DNA of 64,000 nucleotides from Sideroxyarcus sp. (lineage in GTDB: Bacteria; Pseudomonadota; Gammaproteobacteria; Burkholderiales; Gallionellaceae), in contig JAUSBR010000017.1 in assembly GCA_030651895.1 (NCBI GenBank), forward strand, positions 19,869 through 83,868. Direction: 5' to 3'. This document shows positions 9,141-17,595 of the stretch, one piece after another (position 1 is the stretch's first letter; every line of letters starts with the position of its first letter). Below the pieces are notes generated by a model. It had not been told where the DNA came from and did no database searches. It was given only the letters and a program-made list of their open reading frames with translations. The translations under genes and the position numbers were made by a program.

Positions 9141-9793
9141 ATGAAGCAAGTGCAGGCGATGGCATATTGGTATTCGGCGCGAGTGGGCACGCCAAGGTCG
9201 TCATTGATATTGCCGAAAAGGCCGGAGTCCCTGTGCTGGGTTTGTATGATGATGATGTCACGTTGCACGGCAGGCAGGTCTATGGCTACACAGTCAAAGG
9301 CGGCAAGGAGGCACTTCTGTCATCCGGAGATCAGCTGAAGGCACATCGCACCGTGGTGGCGATAGGGAGTAATGCAGCCAGAAGCAAGATCGCGGCATGG
9401 CTGGTCGCCAACGGATACGCATTGTGCGAGGCACTAGTCCACCCTTCGGCGCAATTGGCGCGGGGCGCGATCATCGGCAAAGGGTCGGTGGTCATGGCGG
9501 CAGCGGTGATCAATTCCGACACTCGTGTCGGTCAAAACGTGATCGTGAATACAGGCGCGATCATCGACCATGATTGCGTGATCGGTGACGGGGTGCATGT
9601 GGCTCCCGGGGTCACCCTGTGCGGTGGCGTGTCGGTCGGCGGCCACGCCATGATCGGCGCCGGTGCGGTGATCCACCCGAATCTGCGTATCGGGGAAAAC
9701 GCTATCGTGGGCGCGGGCGCGACCGCCCTCAAAGACATTGAAGATGGAATGACAGTGGTGGGCTCTCCCGCCAGACCTATTGATAGAAAATGA
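9137..9793 (+). CDS. PglD/NeuD-like sugar O- or N-acetyltransferase
   Basis: A 218-residue protein with two parts. Residues 1-80 form a small Rossmann-like domain (ILVFGASGHAKVVIDIAEKA), and residues ~95-215 form a left-handed beta helix of hexapeptide repeats (IGKGSVVMAAAVINSDTRVG). The catalytic histidine is in GAIIDHDCVIGD, as in PglD, and the C-terminus ends in VVGSPARPI. PglD acetylates the 4-amino group of a UDP-4-amino sugar using acetyl-CoA. It overlaps both neighbours by 4 bp, so it belongs to the same transcript as the PglC- and PglE-like genes. Confidence 0.9.
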   Translation: MNEASAGDGILVFGASGHAKVVIDIAEKAGVPVLGLYDDDVTLHGRQVYGYTVKGGKEALLSSGDQLKAHRTVVAIGSNAARSKIAAWLVANGYALCEALVHPSAQLARGAIIGKGSVVMAAAVINSDTRVGQNVIVNTGAIIDHDCVIGDGVHVAPGVTLCGGVSVGGHAMIGAGAVIHPNLRIGENAIVGAGATALKDIEDGMTVVGSPARPIDRK

Positions 9794-10992
9794 AAAACGA
9801 AAACAAGCCAGCTCAGACAGTGACCTTCCCGCCTTGGCCGCATTACGATGAAGACGAGATAGCGGCAGTTTCAGCCGTGCTCCGCTCCGGCAAAGTCAAT
9901 TATTGGACGGGTGATGAAGCGCGCCAGTTTGAGCGTGAATACGCCGCTTACACGGGAACGCGTTATGCGATTGCACTAAGCAATGGCACGGTCGCACTTG
10001 AGTTGGCGTTGTATGCGTTTGGCATTGGGGATGGCGATGAGGTGATCACCACCAGCAGGACGTTCATCGCATCGGCTAGTGCCGCCGTGATGCGCGGCGC
10101 CATTCCCGTCATTGCGGATGTCGATCCGGTCAGCCAGAACATCACACTTGAATCGATCAAGCGAGTCGTGACACCGCGCACCAGAGCCATCATCCCCGTT
10201 CATCTGGCCGGCTGGCCTTGCGAGATGGACGCCATCATGGAATTTGCCAACGAGCGCGGCATCAAGGTGATTGAGGATTGCGCACAGGCGCACGGAGCGA
10301 CCTATCGCGGTCGCCCAGTCGGTTCGTTCGGCCATGCGGCAGCATTCTCCTTTTGTCAGGACAAGATCATCACCACCGGCGGCGAAGGCGGCATGCTGGT
10401 GTTGAACGATGAGGCGGCGTGGGAAAAGGCTTGGGCGTTCAAGGACCATGGCAAGAGCTTCGATGCAGTCTACAACCGCAAGCATCCCCCCGGATTCCGC
10501 TGGTTGCACGATACCTTCGGAACCAATTGGCGCATCACCGAGATGCAGGCGGCTCTGGGCAGGATACAACTCAGAAAGCTTCCCGGTTGGGTTGCGCAAC
10601 GCAGGAGCAACGCAGCGATCCTGAGTTCCGGCTTCGCTTCGATTTCCGGTTTGCGCGTCACGTTGCCGACAGCAGAGATCGGGCATGCGTACTACAAATA
10701 TTATGTCTTTGTAGAGAACGATAAATTGCGCAGCGATTGGAGTCGCGACCGCATCATGCAGTCGATAAACGACGCGGGTGTTCCATGCTTCAGCGGGTCT
10801 TGCAGCGAGATCTATCTGGAAAAAGCATTTGAAGGCTCACCATCGCGTCCGGCCGTGAGACTCCGTGTGGCGAAGGATTTGGGTGAAACCAGTCTGATGT
10901 TCCTTGTTCATCCCACATTGGGGGAGGAACATATGCAGAGGATAGTAGAGGTCGTGCAGGAAGTGATGCAGCAGGCAGGAAATCCTTGTTGA
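9790..10992 (+). CDS. PglE-like DegT/DnrJ/EryC1 sugar aminotransferase
   Basis: A 400-residue PLP-dependent enzyme. It has ALSNGTVALELAL (PLP phosphate binding), DEVITTSRTFIASASA, EDCAQAHGATY and the Schiff-base lysine in SFCQDKIITTGGEGGML (about residue 195). The FGTNWRITEMQAALG segment is typical of the DegT family. The likely reaction is amination at C4 of a UDP-4-keto-6-deoxy-HexNAc made by the PglF-like dehydratase further downstream; the acetyltransferase that would use the product overlaps its start by 4 bp. A role with another keto sugar cannot be excluded from sequence alone. Confidence 0.9.
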   Translation: MKNENKPAQTVTFPPWPHYDEDEIAAVSAVLRSGKVNYWTGDEARQFEREYAAYTGTRYAIALSNGTVALELALYAFGIGDGDEVITTSRTFIASASAAVMRGAIPVIADVDPVSQNITLESIKRVVTPRTRAIIPVHLAGWPCEMDAIMEFANERGIKVIEDCAQAHGATYRGRPVGSFGHAAAFSFCQDKIITTGGEGGMLVLNDEAAWEKAWAFKDHGKSFDAVYNRKHPPGFRWLHDTFGTNWRITEMQAALGRIQLRKLPGWVAQRRSNAAILSSGFASISGLRVTLPTAEIGHAYYKYYVFVENDKLRSDWSRDRIMQSINDAGVPCFSGSCSEIYLEKAFEGSPSRPAVRLRVAKDLGETSLMFLVHPTLGEEHMQRIVEVVQEVMQQAGNPC

Positions 10993-11015
10993 TAGAGTAG
11001 GTTGAGTACAAGTGC

Positions 11016-11045
11016 TTGACCTTGCGCATCATGATGCGATAGCAT
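11016..11045 (+). promoter_or_regulatory. Candidate promoter of the vapBC-type module
   Basis: A -35 box TTGACC (11016-11021) and a -10 box TAGCAT (11040-11045) are separated by 18 bp. The match to sigma-70 consensus is fair. The paired palindromes begin between the boxes and extend across the -10 box, so bound antitoxin would block polymerase. Confidence 0.5.
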
Positions 11046-11055
11046 CATGATGCGC
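11024..11055 (+). promoter_or_regulatory. Nested palindromic operator upstream of the toxin-antitoxin module
   Basis: Two copies of the self-complementary 12-mer GCATCATGATGC (11026-11037 and 11042-11053) are separated by GATA. With two more bases at each outer edge they form a perfect 14-bp inverted repeat around the 4-bp spacer. Such dyads bind ribbon-helix-helix or AbrB-type antitoxins with their toxins for autoregulation. The site covers the presumed -10 region. Confidence 0.75.
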
Positions 11056-11074
11056 AGTTAATCAGGAGAGCAGC

Positions 11075-11314
11075 ATGCGAACGACTATTGATATCGAAGA
11101 TGATGTGTTGGCAGCGGCCAAAGAATTAGCCAGATTGCAGAATGTCTCCGCCGGGCAAGTTGTATCAAAGTTGTTAAGAAATGCGCTGGCTGGGGTTCAG
11201 TCAAAAAATCAAAATGATGTACCTCAAGTCGGCGGATTTCGACCGTTTGCAGCTCGCGGGACAATAGCGACCAATGACACGGTAGATCTGCTACGCGACC
11301 AAGAGGGAGTTTGA
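11075..11314 (+). CDS. VapB-like ribbon-helix-helix antitoxin
   Basis: A 79-residue protein beginning MRTTIDIEDDVLAAAKELA, typical of VapB antitoxins with a short beta strand followed by two helices for DNA binding. The C-terminal half (PQVGGFRPFAARGTIATNDT) would be the toxin-neutralising tail. AGGAGA lies 5 bp ahead of the ATG. The gene's stop overlaps the first base of the toxin gene's ATG. It should bind the VapC-like toxin and repress the operon through the palindromes upstream. The module is foreign to the sugar pathway genes on either side. Confidence 0.88.
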   Translation: MRTTIDIEDDVLAAAKELARLQNVSAGQVVSKLLRNALAGVQSKNQNDVPQVGGFRPFAARGTIATNDTVDLLRDQEGV

Positions 11315-11745
11315 TGCGCTCCTTGCTTGATGTGAATGTGCTGATCGCCCTGCTAGATGCAGGACATGTTCACCATGATTTGGCGATGTCATGGCTGCAA
11401 GCTGAGATTGGCCAAGGATGGGCGTCATGCCCCATCACCCAGAATGGATGTATTCGCATCATGTCTCAGCCGAACTATCCTGCTGCATTACCTGCTCTTC
11501 AAGTTGCGGAGCGCTTGGCGGAGGCTGCCGCGGATCCCCTCCACGAGTTTTGGCCGGCTGATGTGAACTTGTTGGACAAAAATATGTTTGATTGGGCAAG
11601 GGTATTGGGGCACCGACAAGTCACGGATGTATATTTGTTGGCACTTGCAGTAAAGCACGGCGGGCGTTTCGTGACGTTTGATCGGCGGATAGGGTTGGCT
11701 GCAGTAGCAGGAGCACAGCCGAAAAATCTTGTCGCTCTGATATAA
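11314..11745 (+). CDS. VapC-like PIN-domain toxin ribonuclease
   Basis: The ATG at 11314 shares a base with the antitoxin stop (TGATG); the track's TTG at 11311 is less likely. The 143-residue protein is a PIN domain: the first acidic residue is in SLLDVNVLIALLD, the later acidic sites are in the QVTDVYLLALAV helix and FVTFDRRI near the C-terminus. This is the arrangement of a magnesium-dependent RNase that cleaves tRNA or rRNA when freed from its antitoxin. The conserved acidic residues appear intact, so the toxin is probably active. Confidence 0.9.
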   Translation: MRSLLDVNVLIALLDAGHVHHDLAMSWLQAEIGQGWASCPITQNGCIRIMSQPNYPAALPALQVAERLAEAAADPLHEFWPADVNLLDKNMFDWARVLGHRQVTDVYLLALAVKHGGRFVTFDRRIGLAAVAGAQPKNLVALI

Positions 11746-11827
11746 GGTTGAGGGCCATCATGTCGCACTACTATTTGATCGTTGCCGAGCTGGTAACAAC
11801 GCTGTTCATCACAAGACCATTGAAACC

Positions 11828-13663
11828 ATGAAGATGCCCCACTACCGCAGCCTGCTGGCCGCTTTGCACGATGCACTTGCGACGATCGTTGCCTGGTATC
11901 TGGCTTATCTGCTGCGTTTCAATTTCATGCCGCCGGAAGAGTTCTTCAACGAGATGTGGCGAACCCTGATCTGGATCGTGCCGCTGCAGACATTGATATT
12001 CTGGCGTTTCGGTCTGTATCAGGGCGTTTGGCGTTATGCGAGCATTCCCGATCTGCGCCGCATTGTTCTATCCGTGCTGCTCGGCGCAGCTTCGATCCCG
12101 TTGTTGTTCTGGATGCTGCGCCTTGAAGCGATCGTGCCGCGCTCGGTGTTGGTGCTCTATCCGATACTGCTGATGCTCATGATGGGTGGCAGCCGCCTGC
12201 TCTATAGAGTGTGGAAGGAACGGATCCTTTACACCGGCATGAGTTTGCAGGGCAGCCCGGTCATTGTTCTCGGTGCCGGTGATGCCGCAGTGAACTTGTC
12301 CAAAGAGTTGGGTCGCAGTCAGACATGGCGCCAGGTCGGGTTCCTGGATGATGACCCGAACAAGCAAGGACGCATGCTGAACGGAATCAAGGTTCTCGGT
12401 GGATTGGAAGAGTTGCCGCGCTGGGCAGGCCGTTATGGCGTTAGCCAAGTCATCATTGCCATGCCATCCGCCGCCCATCAGGAACGCAAGCGGGCTATCG
12501 ATCTGGCGAACCGCAACGGCATCAAGGCGCTTACTGTTCCCGCCTTCGATGATCTGCTGAGCGGGCGTGTGTCGATCTCGCAATTGCGCGCCGTGGAGTT
12601 GGACGATTTGCTCGGGCGCGATCCGGTGCAGCTCGATGATGCCGGCTTGCACGATCAATTGACCGGCAAGGTGGCGCTGGTGACCGGCGCAGGCGGTTCT
12701 ATCGGTTCCGAATTGTGTCGCCAGATCGCACGCTTTACGCCAAAGAAGCTGGTGTTATATGACGCCGGTGAGTTTGCGCTCTACACGATCGAACAAGAGC
12801 TGATCAAGTCTTTTCCTGATCTGAATATTGTCTACCTTGCGGGCGATGTGCGCGATGACGTGCGCCTGGAAGAAGTCTTTGGCGAATATAAACCCAGCGT
12901 GGTTTTCCACGCCGCAGCCTACAAGCATGTTCCGTTGATGGAACGGCACAATACCTGGCAGGCGGTGCGAAATAATGTGTTCGGCACCTGGCGCGTGGCA
13001 AGCTGCGCGCAAAGACATGGTGCGGAAAAATTCGTTTTGATCTCCACAGACAAGGCTGTGAATCCCACCAACGTGATGGGAACGACCAAGCGTATGGCGG
13101 AGATCGTATGCCAGGGTTTGCAGAAGGCTGACGGCACGCGCTTTGTCATCGTGCGATTTGGTAATGTGCTTGGCAGCAATGGCAGCGTCATCCCCAAGTT
13201 TCGCGAGCAGATCGCCCAAGGCGGTCCGATCACTGTGACGCATCCGGAGATCACGCGCTATTTCATGTCGATTCCGGAGGCGGCGCAGTTGGTCATGCAG
13301 GCAGGCTACATGGGCAAGGGCGGAGAGATCTTTGTTCTTGATATGGGCGAGTCGGTAAAGATCGTTGACCTGGCCAAAGATATGATCCGCTTGTCTGGTT
13401 TTAGCGAAGGTGACATCAAGATCGAATTCACCGGTTTGCGCCCGGGCGAAAAACTTTACGAAGAGTTGCTGGCCGATGATGAGGGTACATTGCCCACGCC
13501 GCATCCAAAATTGCGCATCGCTCAGGCTCGACGCGTGGCTTCGGATGAAGTGAAGACTATGCTGGATTGGATCAATACCGATACCTCAAACAGTGATGAA
13601 GTCGTGCGCGAGCATCTGCAGCATTGGGTGCCGGAATATGTGCCAACCCCGAATGGGCATTGA
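11828..13663 (+). CDS. PglF/WbpM-like UDP-HexNAc 4,6-dehydratase
   Basis: A 611-residue membrane enzyme of the usual length for this family. The N-terminal ~130 residues hold about four membrane helices; a CoA-binding-like Rossmann domain follows (VIVLGAGDAAVNLSKEL, ~residue 145), and the catalytic SDR domain starts at ALVTGAGGSIGSELCRQIA (~280). The active site has the family's methionine in place of tyrosine (MGTTKR), preceded by LISTDKAVNPTNV. It oxidises UDP-GlcNAc to the 4-keto-6-deoxy sugar used by the PglE-like aminotransferase. It is separated from that gene by the vapBC module, though the three functions make one pathway. Confidence 0.92.
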   Translation: MKMPHYRSLLAALHDALATIVAWYLAYLLRFNFMPPEEFFNEMWRTLIWIVPLQTLIFWRFGLYQGVWRYASIPDLRRIVLSVLLGAASIPLLFWMLRLEAIVPRSVLVLYPILLMLMMGGSRLLYRVWKERILYTGMSLQGSPVIVLGAGDAAVNLSKELGRSQTWRQVGFLDDDPNKQGRMLNGIKVLGGLEELPRWAGRYGVSQVIIAMPSAAHQERKRAIDLANRNGIKALTVPAFDDLLSGRVSISQLRAVELDDLLGRDPVQLDDAGLHDQLTGKVALVTGAGGSIGSELCRQIARFTPKKLVLYDAGEFALYTIEQELIKSFPDLNIVYLAGDVRDDVRLEEVFGEYKPSVVFHAAAYKHVPLMERHNTWQAVRNNVFGTWRVASCAQRHGAEKFVLISTDKAVNPTNVMGTTKRMAEIVCQGLQKADGTRFVIVRFGNVLGSNGSVIPKFREQIAQGGPITVTHPEITRYFMSIPEAAQLVMQAGYMGKGGEIFVLDMGESVKIVDLAKDMIRLSGFSEGDIKIEFTGLRPGEKLYEELLADDEGTLPTPHPKLRIAQARRVASDEVKTMLDWINTDTSNSDEVVREHLQHWVPEYVPTPNGH

Positions 13664-13673
13664 TTTGAGAAAT

Positions 13674-14921
13674 ATGACCGCATCGATATATCCGGCCGGT
13701 CGTCAAGCGGTACAGGTTGTCGTTCTGCTGTTGGCTCTGTCGATTCCGGTATCCACAGCGCTGGATAATGTGCTGCTTTTCTTGCTGTTGCTGGGTGCAG
13801 GGATGTCTGGATATTTGCCGGAGTATTGGCGTTGTGTGCGGCAGCATCCGGTGGCACGGGGCAGTACGGTGTTGTTCATCGCCTTGCTGCTCGGATGTTC
13901 ATATGGCGCGACGGCTTATGGCGATGCTTTTGGGATGCTGGGCAAATATGTTGATTTGGCATTTGTCCCGCTGTTGATGGTGATTTTTGCGGATGAGAAG
14001 CTGCGTCAAAGGGTGTGGAAAATATTTCTTGCTGTGATGGTTGTAACGGCCTTGCTGTCCTGGTCGGTCAATCTGGAAATACTATCACCGGCATCGTGGA
14101 TGTGGCAGGGCACCCGAACTAGCTTGGCCAACCCGGCAATATTCCGCAGTTCGATTACGCAAAATATCTTGATGAGTTTTGCCACCTACATTTTAGTTTT
14201 GCATGCCTACTGGGCTAGCAATATGAAAATGCGGGTTGGATATCTCGGATTGGCGATATTGACTACTTCAAGTGTTCTTGTCTTAGTGCAGGGGCGAAGC
14301 GGATATCTGGTGCTATTACTGACTTTGTCGTGGTTCGGGCTTAGCACAATGCGGTCAATGGGGGGGAGGTTCACGTCTCGTCATCTTTGGGTGTCTCTCT
14401 TGGCGATCCCTTTGCTGCTATGGGGGCTTTATGAGACCGTTCCGCGTCTGCATCAGCGTGTGGACGAGACTGTGACTGAATTCCAGTCTTGGTACCCGCA
14501 TAGCGGACAGGCGACCTCGATTGGTGAGCGCCTCGAGTTTTATTTCAATACTGGAAGTATTGTTTCCGCGCACCCCGCTTTCGGGGTGGGTACGGGAGGA
14601 TTTGCATCCGCCTACGCCCAGCAAACCAAGGAATTAGGGGTGTCTTTGACCGTCAACCCGCATAACGAATACCTGCACTTGACTGTTCAGCTTGGTGTTT
14701 TGGGAGCGGCACTATTTATGTATTTGCTCTATACCCAATGGCGAACGGCATTTCAGTTGAAGGACATACAGTCTCGCGACACGGCGATCGGACTGATGCT
14801 GACGCTGATGGTGACAAGTCTGGTCAACACGCCGCTGATGGATCACACCGAGGGTTTGTTCTTTGCCTACATGAGTGCATTGTGTTTCGCCTCCCTGAAG
14901 CAGAAGGAACAGAATGAATAG
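13674..14921 (+). CDS. O-antigen ligase / Wzy-type polymerase family membrane protein
   Basis: The ORF in the track begins inside the dehydratase gene. ATG 13674 (415 residues) clears it, while ATG 13653 would overlap by 11 bp; neither has a strong ribosome binding site. The protein has about ten or more hydrophobic segments and the large periplasmic loop of the family, with GVGTGGFASAYA and the histidine-bearing NPHNEYLHLTVQLGVLG near residue 345. WaaL proteins join the undecaprenyl-linked glycan to lipid A core; Wzy and pilin ligases look similar, so the exact role is open. It ends 8 bp inside the next gene. Confidence 0.82.
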   Translation: MTASIYPAGRQAVQVVVLLLALSIPVSTALDNVLLFLLLLGAGMSGYLPEYWRCVRQHPVARGSTVLFIALLLGCSYGATAYGDAFGMLGKYVDLAFVPLLMVIFADEKLRQRVWKIFLAVMVVTALLSWSVNLEILSPASWMWQGTRTSLANPAIFRSSITQNILMSFATYILVLHAYWASNMKMRVGYLGLAILTTSSVLVLVQGRSGYLVLLLTLSWFGLSTMRSMGGRFTSRHLWVSLLAIPLLLWGLYETVPRLHQRVDETVTEFQSWYPHSGQATSIGERLEFYFNTGSIVSAHPAFGVGTGGFASAYAQQTKELGVSLTVNPHNEYLHLTVQLGVLGAALFMYLLYTQWRTAFQLKDIQSRDTAIGLMLTLMVTSLVNTPLMDHTEGLFFAYMSALCFASLKQKEQNE

Positions 14922-15663
14922 TCTGTCTGTCATTCTCATCACCAAGAACGAGGCAGACAACATCCGCGCCTGTCTGGAATCCGTGGCATGGGCGGACGAG
15001 ATAATCGTGGTCGATTCCGGCAGCACCGATGACACGGTGGCAATCGCGAAGGAGTTGGGGGCGCAGGTGCATGTGCAGGACTGGCCGGGATTCGGCGTGC
15101 AGAAGAACCGCGCACTTGGCTATGCGACGAAAGACTGGGTGCTGTCGCTGGATGCCGACGAGCGCGTGACGCCGGAACTGCGCGCAGAGATCGAAGCCAT
15201 CCTGAAGACGGAGCAGACAGCGGATTCCTATCTGGTTCCGCGCCTGTCCAATTACTGCGGTCGCTTCATGTATCACTCCGGGTGGTATCCAGATTTGCTG
15301 CCGCGGCTGTTCAAACGGGGAGCTGCGCGTTTCAGCGACGATCTGGTGCATGAGCGCCTCATCGTCGAGGGCAGTTCTGTGAAGTTGAAGGGCTTGTTGT
15401 TGCACTACGCTTTTGACGGCATGGAAGAGGTGCTGCACAAGGTCAACCAGTATTCCACCGCAGGCGCGGCGATGATGCACAAACGCGGACGCAAAGCTTC
15501 GCTCACCGGCGCGGTGGTGCGCGGGTTGTGGAGCTTCTTCCGTACTTACATCCTGCGCGGCGGCATCCTCGACGGCCGCGAAGGTTTCATGCTCGCGGTC
15601 TCCAATGCCGAGGGCACTTATTACCGCTATCTCAAGCTGATGCTGTTGAACAGGAAACAGTGA
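14914..15663 (+). CDS. WaaE/KdtX-like GT2 LPS core glycosyltransferase
   Basis: A 249-residue GT2 enzyme of the short WaaE type. It has SVILITKNEADNIRACLES, the nucleotide-binding IIVVDSGSTDDT, GFGVQKNRAL, the metal site SLDADERVTPEL and then WYPDLLPRLFKRG. In this family the enzyme adds glucose (beta-1,4) to heptose in the inner LPS core, but the sugar differs between species. It overlaps both neighbours slightly, so it lies in one transcript with the ligase and the next transferase. Confidence 0.85.
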   Translation: MNSLSVILITKNEADNIRACLESVAWADEIIVVDSGSTDDTVAIAKELGAQVHVQDWPGFGVQKNRALGYATKDWVLSLDADERVTPELRAEIEAILKTEQTADSYLVPRLSNYCGRFMYHSGWYPDLLPRLFKRGAARFSDDLVHERLIVEGSSVKLKGLLLHYAFDGMEEVLHKVNQYSTAGAAMMHKRGRKASLTGAVVRGLWSFFRTYILRGGILDGREGFMLAVSNAEGTYYRYLKLMLLNRKQ

Positions 15664-16472
15664 TGCGCATCGCCGTCATCGTCACCACCTATAACCGTCC
15701 GGACGCACTCATTGCCGTGCTGGAGGGTTATCTCGCGCAGAGCGACAGCGATTTCGAGGTGCTGGTGGCGGATGACGGTTCCACGCCGGACACCGCCGGA
15801 GTCGTGAAGACCTATCAGGCCCGCGCCCCTTTCCCCATCACGCATGTGTGGCAGGAGGATGATGGCTTCCGTGCTGCCGCGATTCGCAATCGCGCGCTGG
15901 CGGCAACCAAAGCTGAATACATCGTCTTCACCGACGGCGATTGCATCCCGCCGGTCGATTTCGTCGCGCAACAAAGGAAGCTGAGCGAGCGCGGCTGTTT
16001 CCTTTCCGGCAACCGCCTGCTGCTGTCGCAGGAGTTCACCAGGCAGATGCTGGAACAGAAAGTCCCCGTCCATCTCTGGCGCTTCGGCGATTGGCTGCGC
16101 GCCTACCGTGCTGGCCATATCGCGCGCCTGCTGCCGCTGCTGCGCTTGCCCGATTCAGCCTTCCGCAAGGTCTCTCCGCGCCGCTGGCAGGGCGCCAAGA
16201 CCTGCAATCTCTCCGCGTTCCGCGCAGATCTATTGAAAGTGAACGGTCTCGACGAGAGCTACACCGGCTGGGGGCAGGAGGATTCGGATCTCGTCGTGCG
16301 TCTGATCCGTGCCGGTCTTATCAACAAGAGCGCGCGCTTTTCCACACCGGTGCTGCACCTGTGGCATAAGGAGAACGACCGCTCGCATCTGGAAGAGAAC
16401 AAGCGCCGACTGCAGCAAGTGTTGAGCGCCACACATATCCGCGCGCTCAAGGGTGTGGATCAATACCTATGA
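15663..16472 (+). CDS. GT2 glycosyltransferase with galactosyltransferase-type C-terminus
   Basis: The track's ORF starts far inside the previous gene; ATG 15663 shares a base with that gene's stop and gives 269 residues. The N-terminus is a clean GT-A start (IAVIVTTYNRPDALIAVLEG), with VLVADDGST near residue 40 and the metal site FTDGDCIPP near residue 98. The C-terminal GWGQEDSDLVVRLIRAG is the galactosyltransferase-like ED motif of chondroitin-type enzymes. It is probably an LPS core or O-chain transferase; the sugar is unknown. Confidence 0.87.
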   Translation: MRIAVIVTTYNRPDALIAVLEGYLAQSDSDFEVLVADDGSTPDTAGVVKTYQARAPFPITHVWQEDDGFRAAAIRNRALAATKAEYIVFTDGDCIPPVDFVAQQRKLSERGCFLSGNRLLLSQEFTRQMLEQKVPVHLWRFGDWLRAYRAGHIARLLPLLRLPDSAFRKVSPRRWQGAKTCNLSAFRADLLKVNGLDESYTGWGQEDSDLVVRLIRAGLINKSARFSTPVLHLWHKENDRSHLEENKRRLQQVLSATHIRALKGVDQYL

Positions 16473-16487
16473 ATGAGTTACATAAAT

Positions 16488-16527
16488 CCGTTCGCCCTGA
16501 GCCTGTCGAAGGGTCACCACGAACGGA
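16488..16527. repeat. Intergenic palindromic repeat (CCGTTCG...GTCGAAGGG family), copy 1
   Basis: The short inverted arms CCGTTCG and CGAACGG flank a core with CCCTGAGCCTGTCGAAGGG. The same core recurs at three other places in the window. Sequences of this form are common in intergenic DNA of many proteobacteria. Confidence 0.85.
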
Positions 16528-16548
16528 GGACTTATTCGGCATGCCTCT

Positions 16549-17595
16549 ATGAAAATCCTCCACGTCGTGCGCCGCTACGGCCCCGTCGGCGGCATGGAAC
16601 GCTACGTGTGGGAGATCACCCTCGAACTGGCCAAACTCGGCCATGAAGTCGTGGTCGTGTGCGAACGCTGTCATGTGGAAAAGCCGCAAGGCATCACCGT
16701 GCACGAACTCGGCGAGATCGCGCCCAAGCCGCGCTGGCTGTCGTTGCTGCGTTTCGGCAAGCGCGTGGCGCACTGGCTGGAGCAGAACCCGCATCCGGGT
16801 TATGTCGTGCACAGCAACGAGCGACTCGCGGCCCACGACGTCACCACCTTCCACGGCCCGCCCTTCGCCACCGTGCGCGACAAACCCTGGTGGAAGAAGA
16901 TCTCGCTGCGTATCGCGATGCAGTTCTATCTGGAGCGGCGCGAGTTGGAAGTCGCTCGTTTCATCGTGCCCAACTCCATCTTCATCAAGCATCAGCTCGC
17001 GCATTACTATCCCGAGTACGTGCACAAACTGACCGACCCAGTCGTGCCTGGCGTGGCGGCGATGCCGCCGCGCGACTGGAAGGCGGTGCCGGGCGACCGC
17101 GGCATCGTCGGTTTTGTCGGCAAGGAATGGCAGCGTAAGGGATTGCCGCTGGCAGTCGAGATCGTGACAGAGCTGCGCCGTGAACGCCCGAATCTGGAAT
17201 TGTGGGTAGTTGGCCCACAGGTCGAGGAGGTGCAGCATCTTTTCGCCGGATGGAAGGGTGGCTATCAGCTGTTGGGTTGGCGCAGTGACACCGCCCATCT
17301 GCAGCAGATCGATGTGCTGCTGCATCCGGCCCGTGCAGAACCCTATGGCATGGTCATCACCGAAGCGATGGCGGCCGGCGCGCGCGTGGTGGTGTCAGAC
17401 GTATGCGGTGCGGTGTCGGAGATCAGGCCGGAAGCAGGAACGAGTGTCCCGCTGGGGGCACCGACGGAACAGTGGGTGGATGCCTTGCGTGAGCAACTGC
17501 AACAGATCAACCCGCCGCCGCCCTATGCGCACAGTTGGCGCAACGTGGCACAGGAATACGAGGCAATCTACCGGCAGTGCCCGCTCACTTCCTGA
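16549..17595 (+). CDS. GT4 family glycosyltransferase
   Basis: A 348-residue GT-B enzyme starting MKILHVVRRYGPVGGMERYV, the glycine-rich acceptor-side loop of GT4. The C-terminal domain has GIVGFVGKEWQRKGLPLAVE and the donor motif ARAEPYGMVITEAMAAGARVV (the E-x7-E region). It is probably a heptosyl- or glucosyltransferase of the LPS core. It is the last + strand gene of the block and its 3' end overlaps the 3' end of the opposite-strand gtrA-like gene by 11 bp. The repeat upstream lies between it and the preceding transferase. Confidence 0.87.
   Translation: MKILHVVRRYGPVGGMERYVWEITLELAKLGHEVVVVCERCHVEKPQGITVHELGEIAPKPRWLSLLRFGKRVAHWLEQNPHPGYVVHSNERLAAHDVTTFHGPPFATVRDKPWWKKISLRIAMQFYLERRELEVARFIVPNSIFIKHQLAHYYPEYVHKLTDPVVPGVAAMPPRDWKAVPGDRGIVGFVGKEWQRKGLPLAVEIVTELRRERPNLELWVVGPQVEEVQHLFAGWKGGYQLLGWRSDTAHLQQIDVLLHPARAEPYGMVITEAMAAGARVVVSDVCGAVSEIRPEAGTSVPLGAPTEQWVDALREQLQQINPPPPYAHSWRNVAQEYEAIYRQCPLTS

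Noticed and set aside
11760-11831. A 23-codon ATG frame that ends on the start codon of the PglF-like gene (ATGA overlap).
   Set aside because: No ribosome site and no recognisable peptide. It could be a coupling leader, but length and chance alone explain it.
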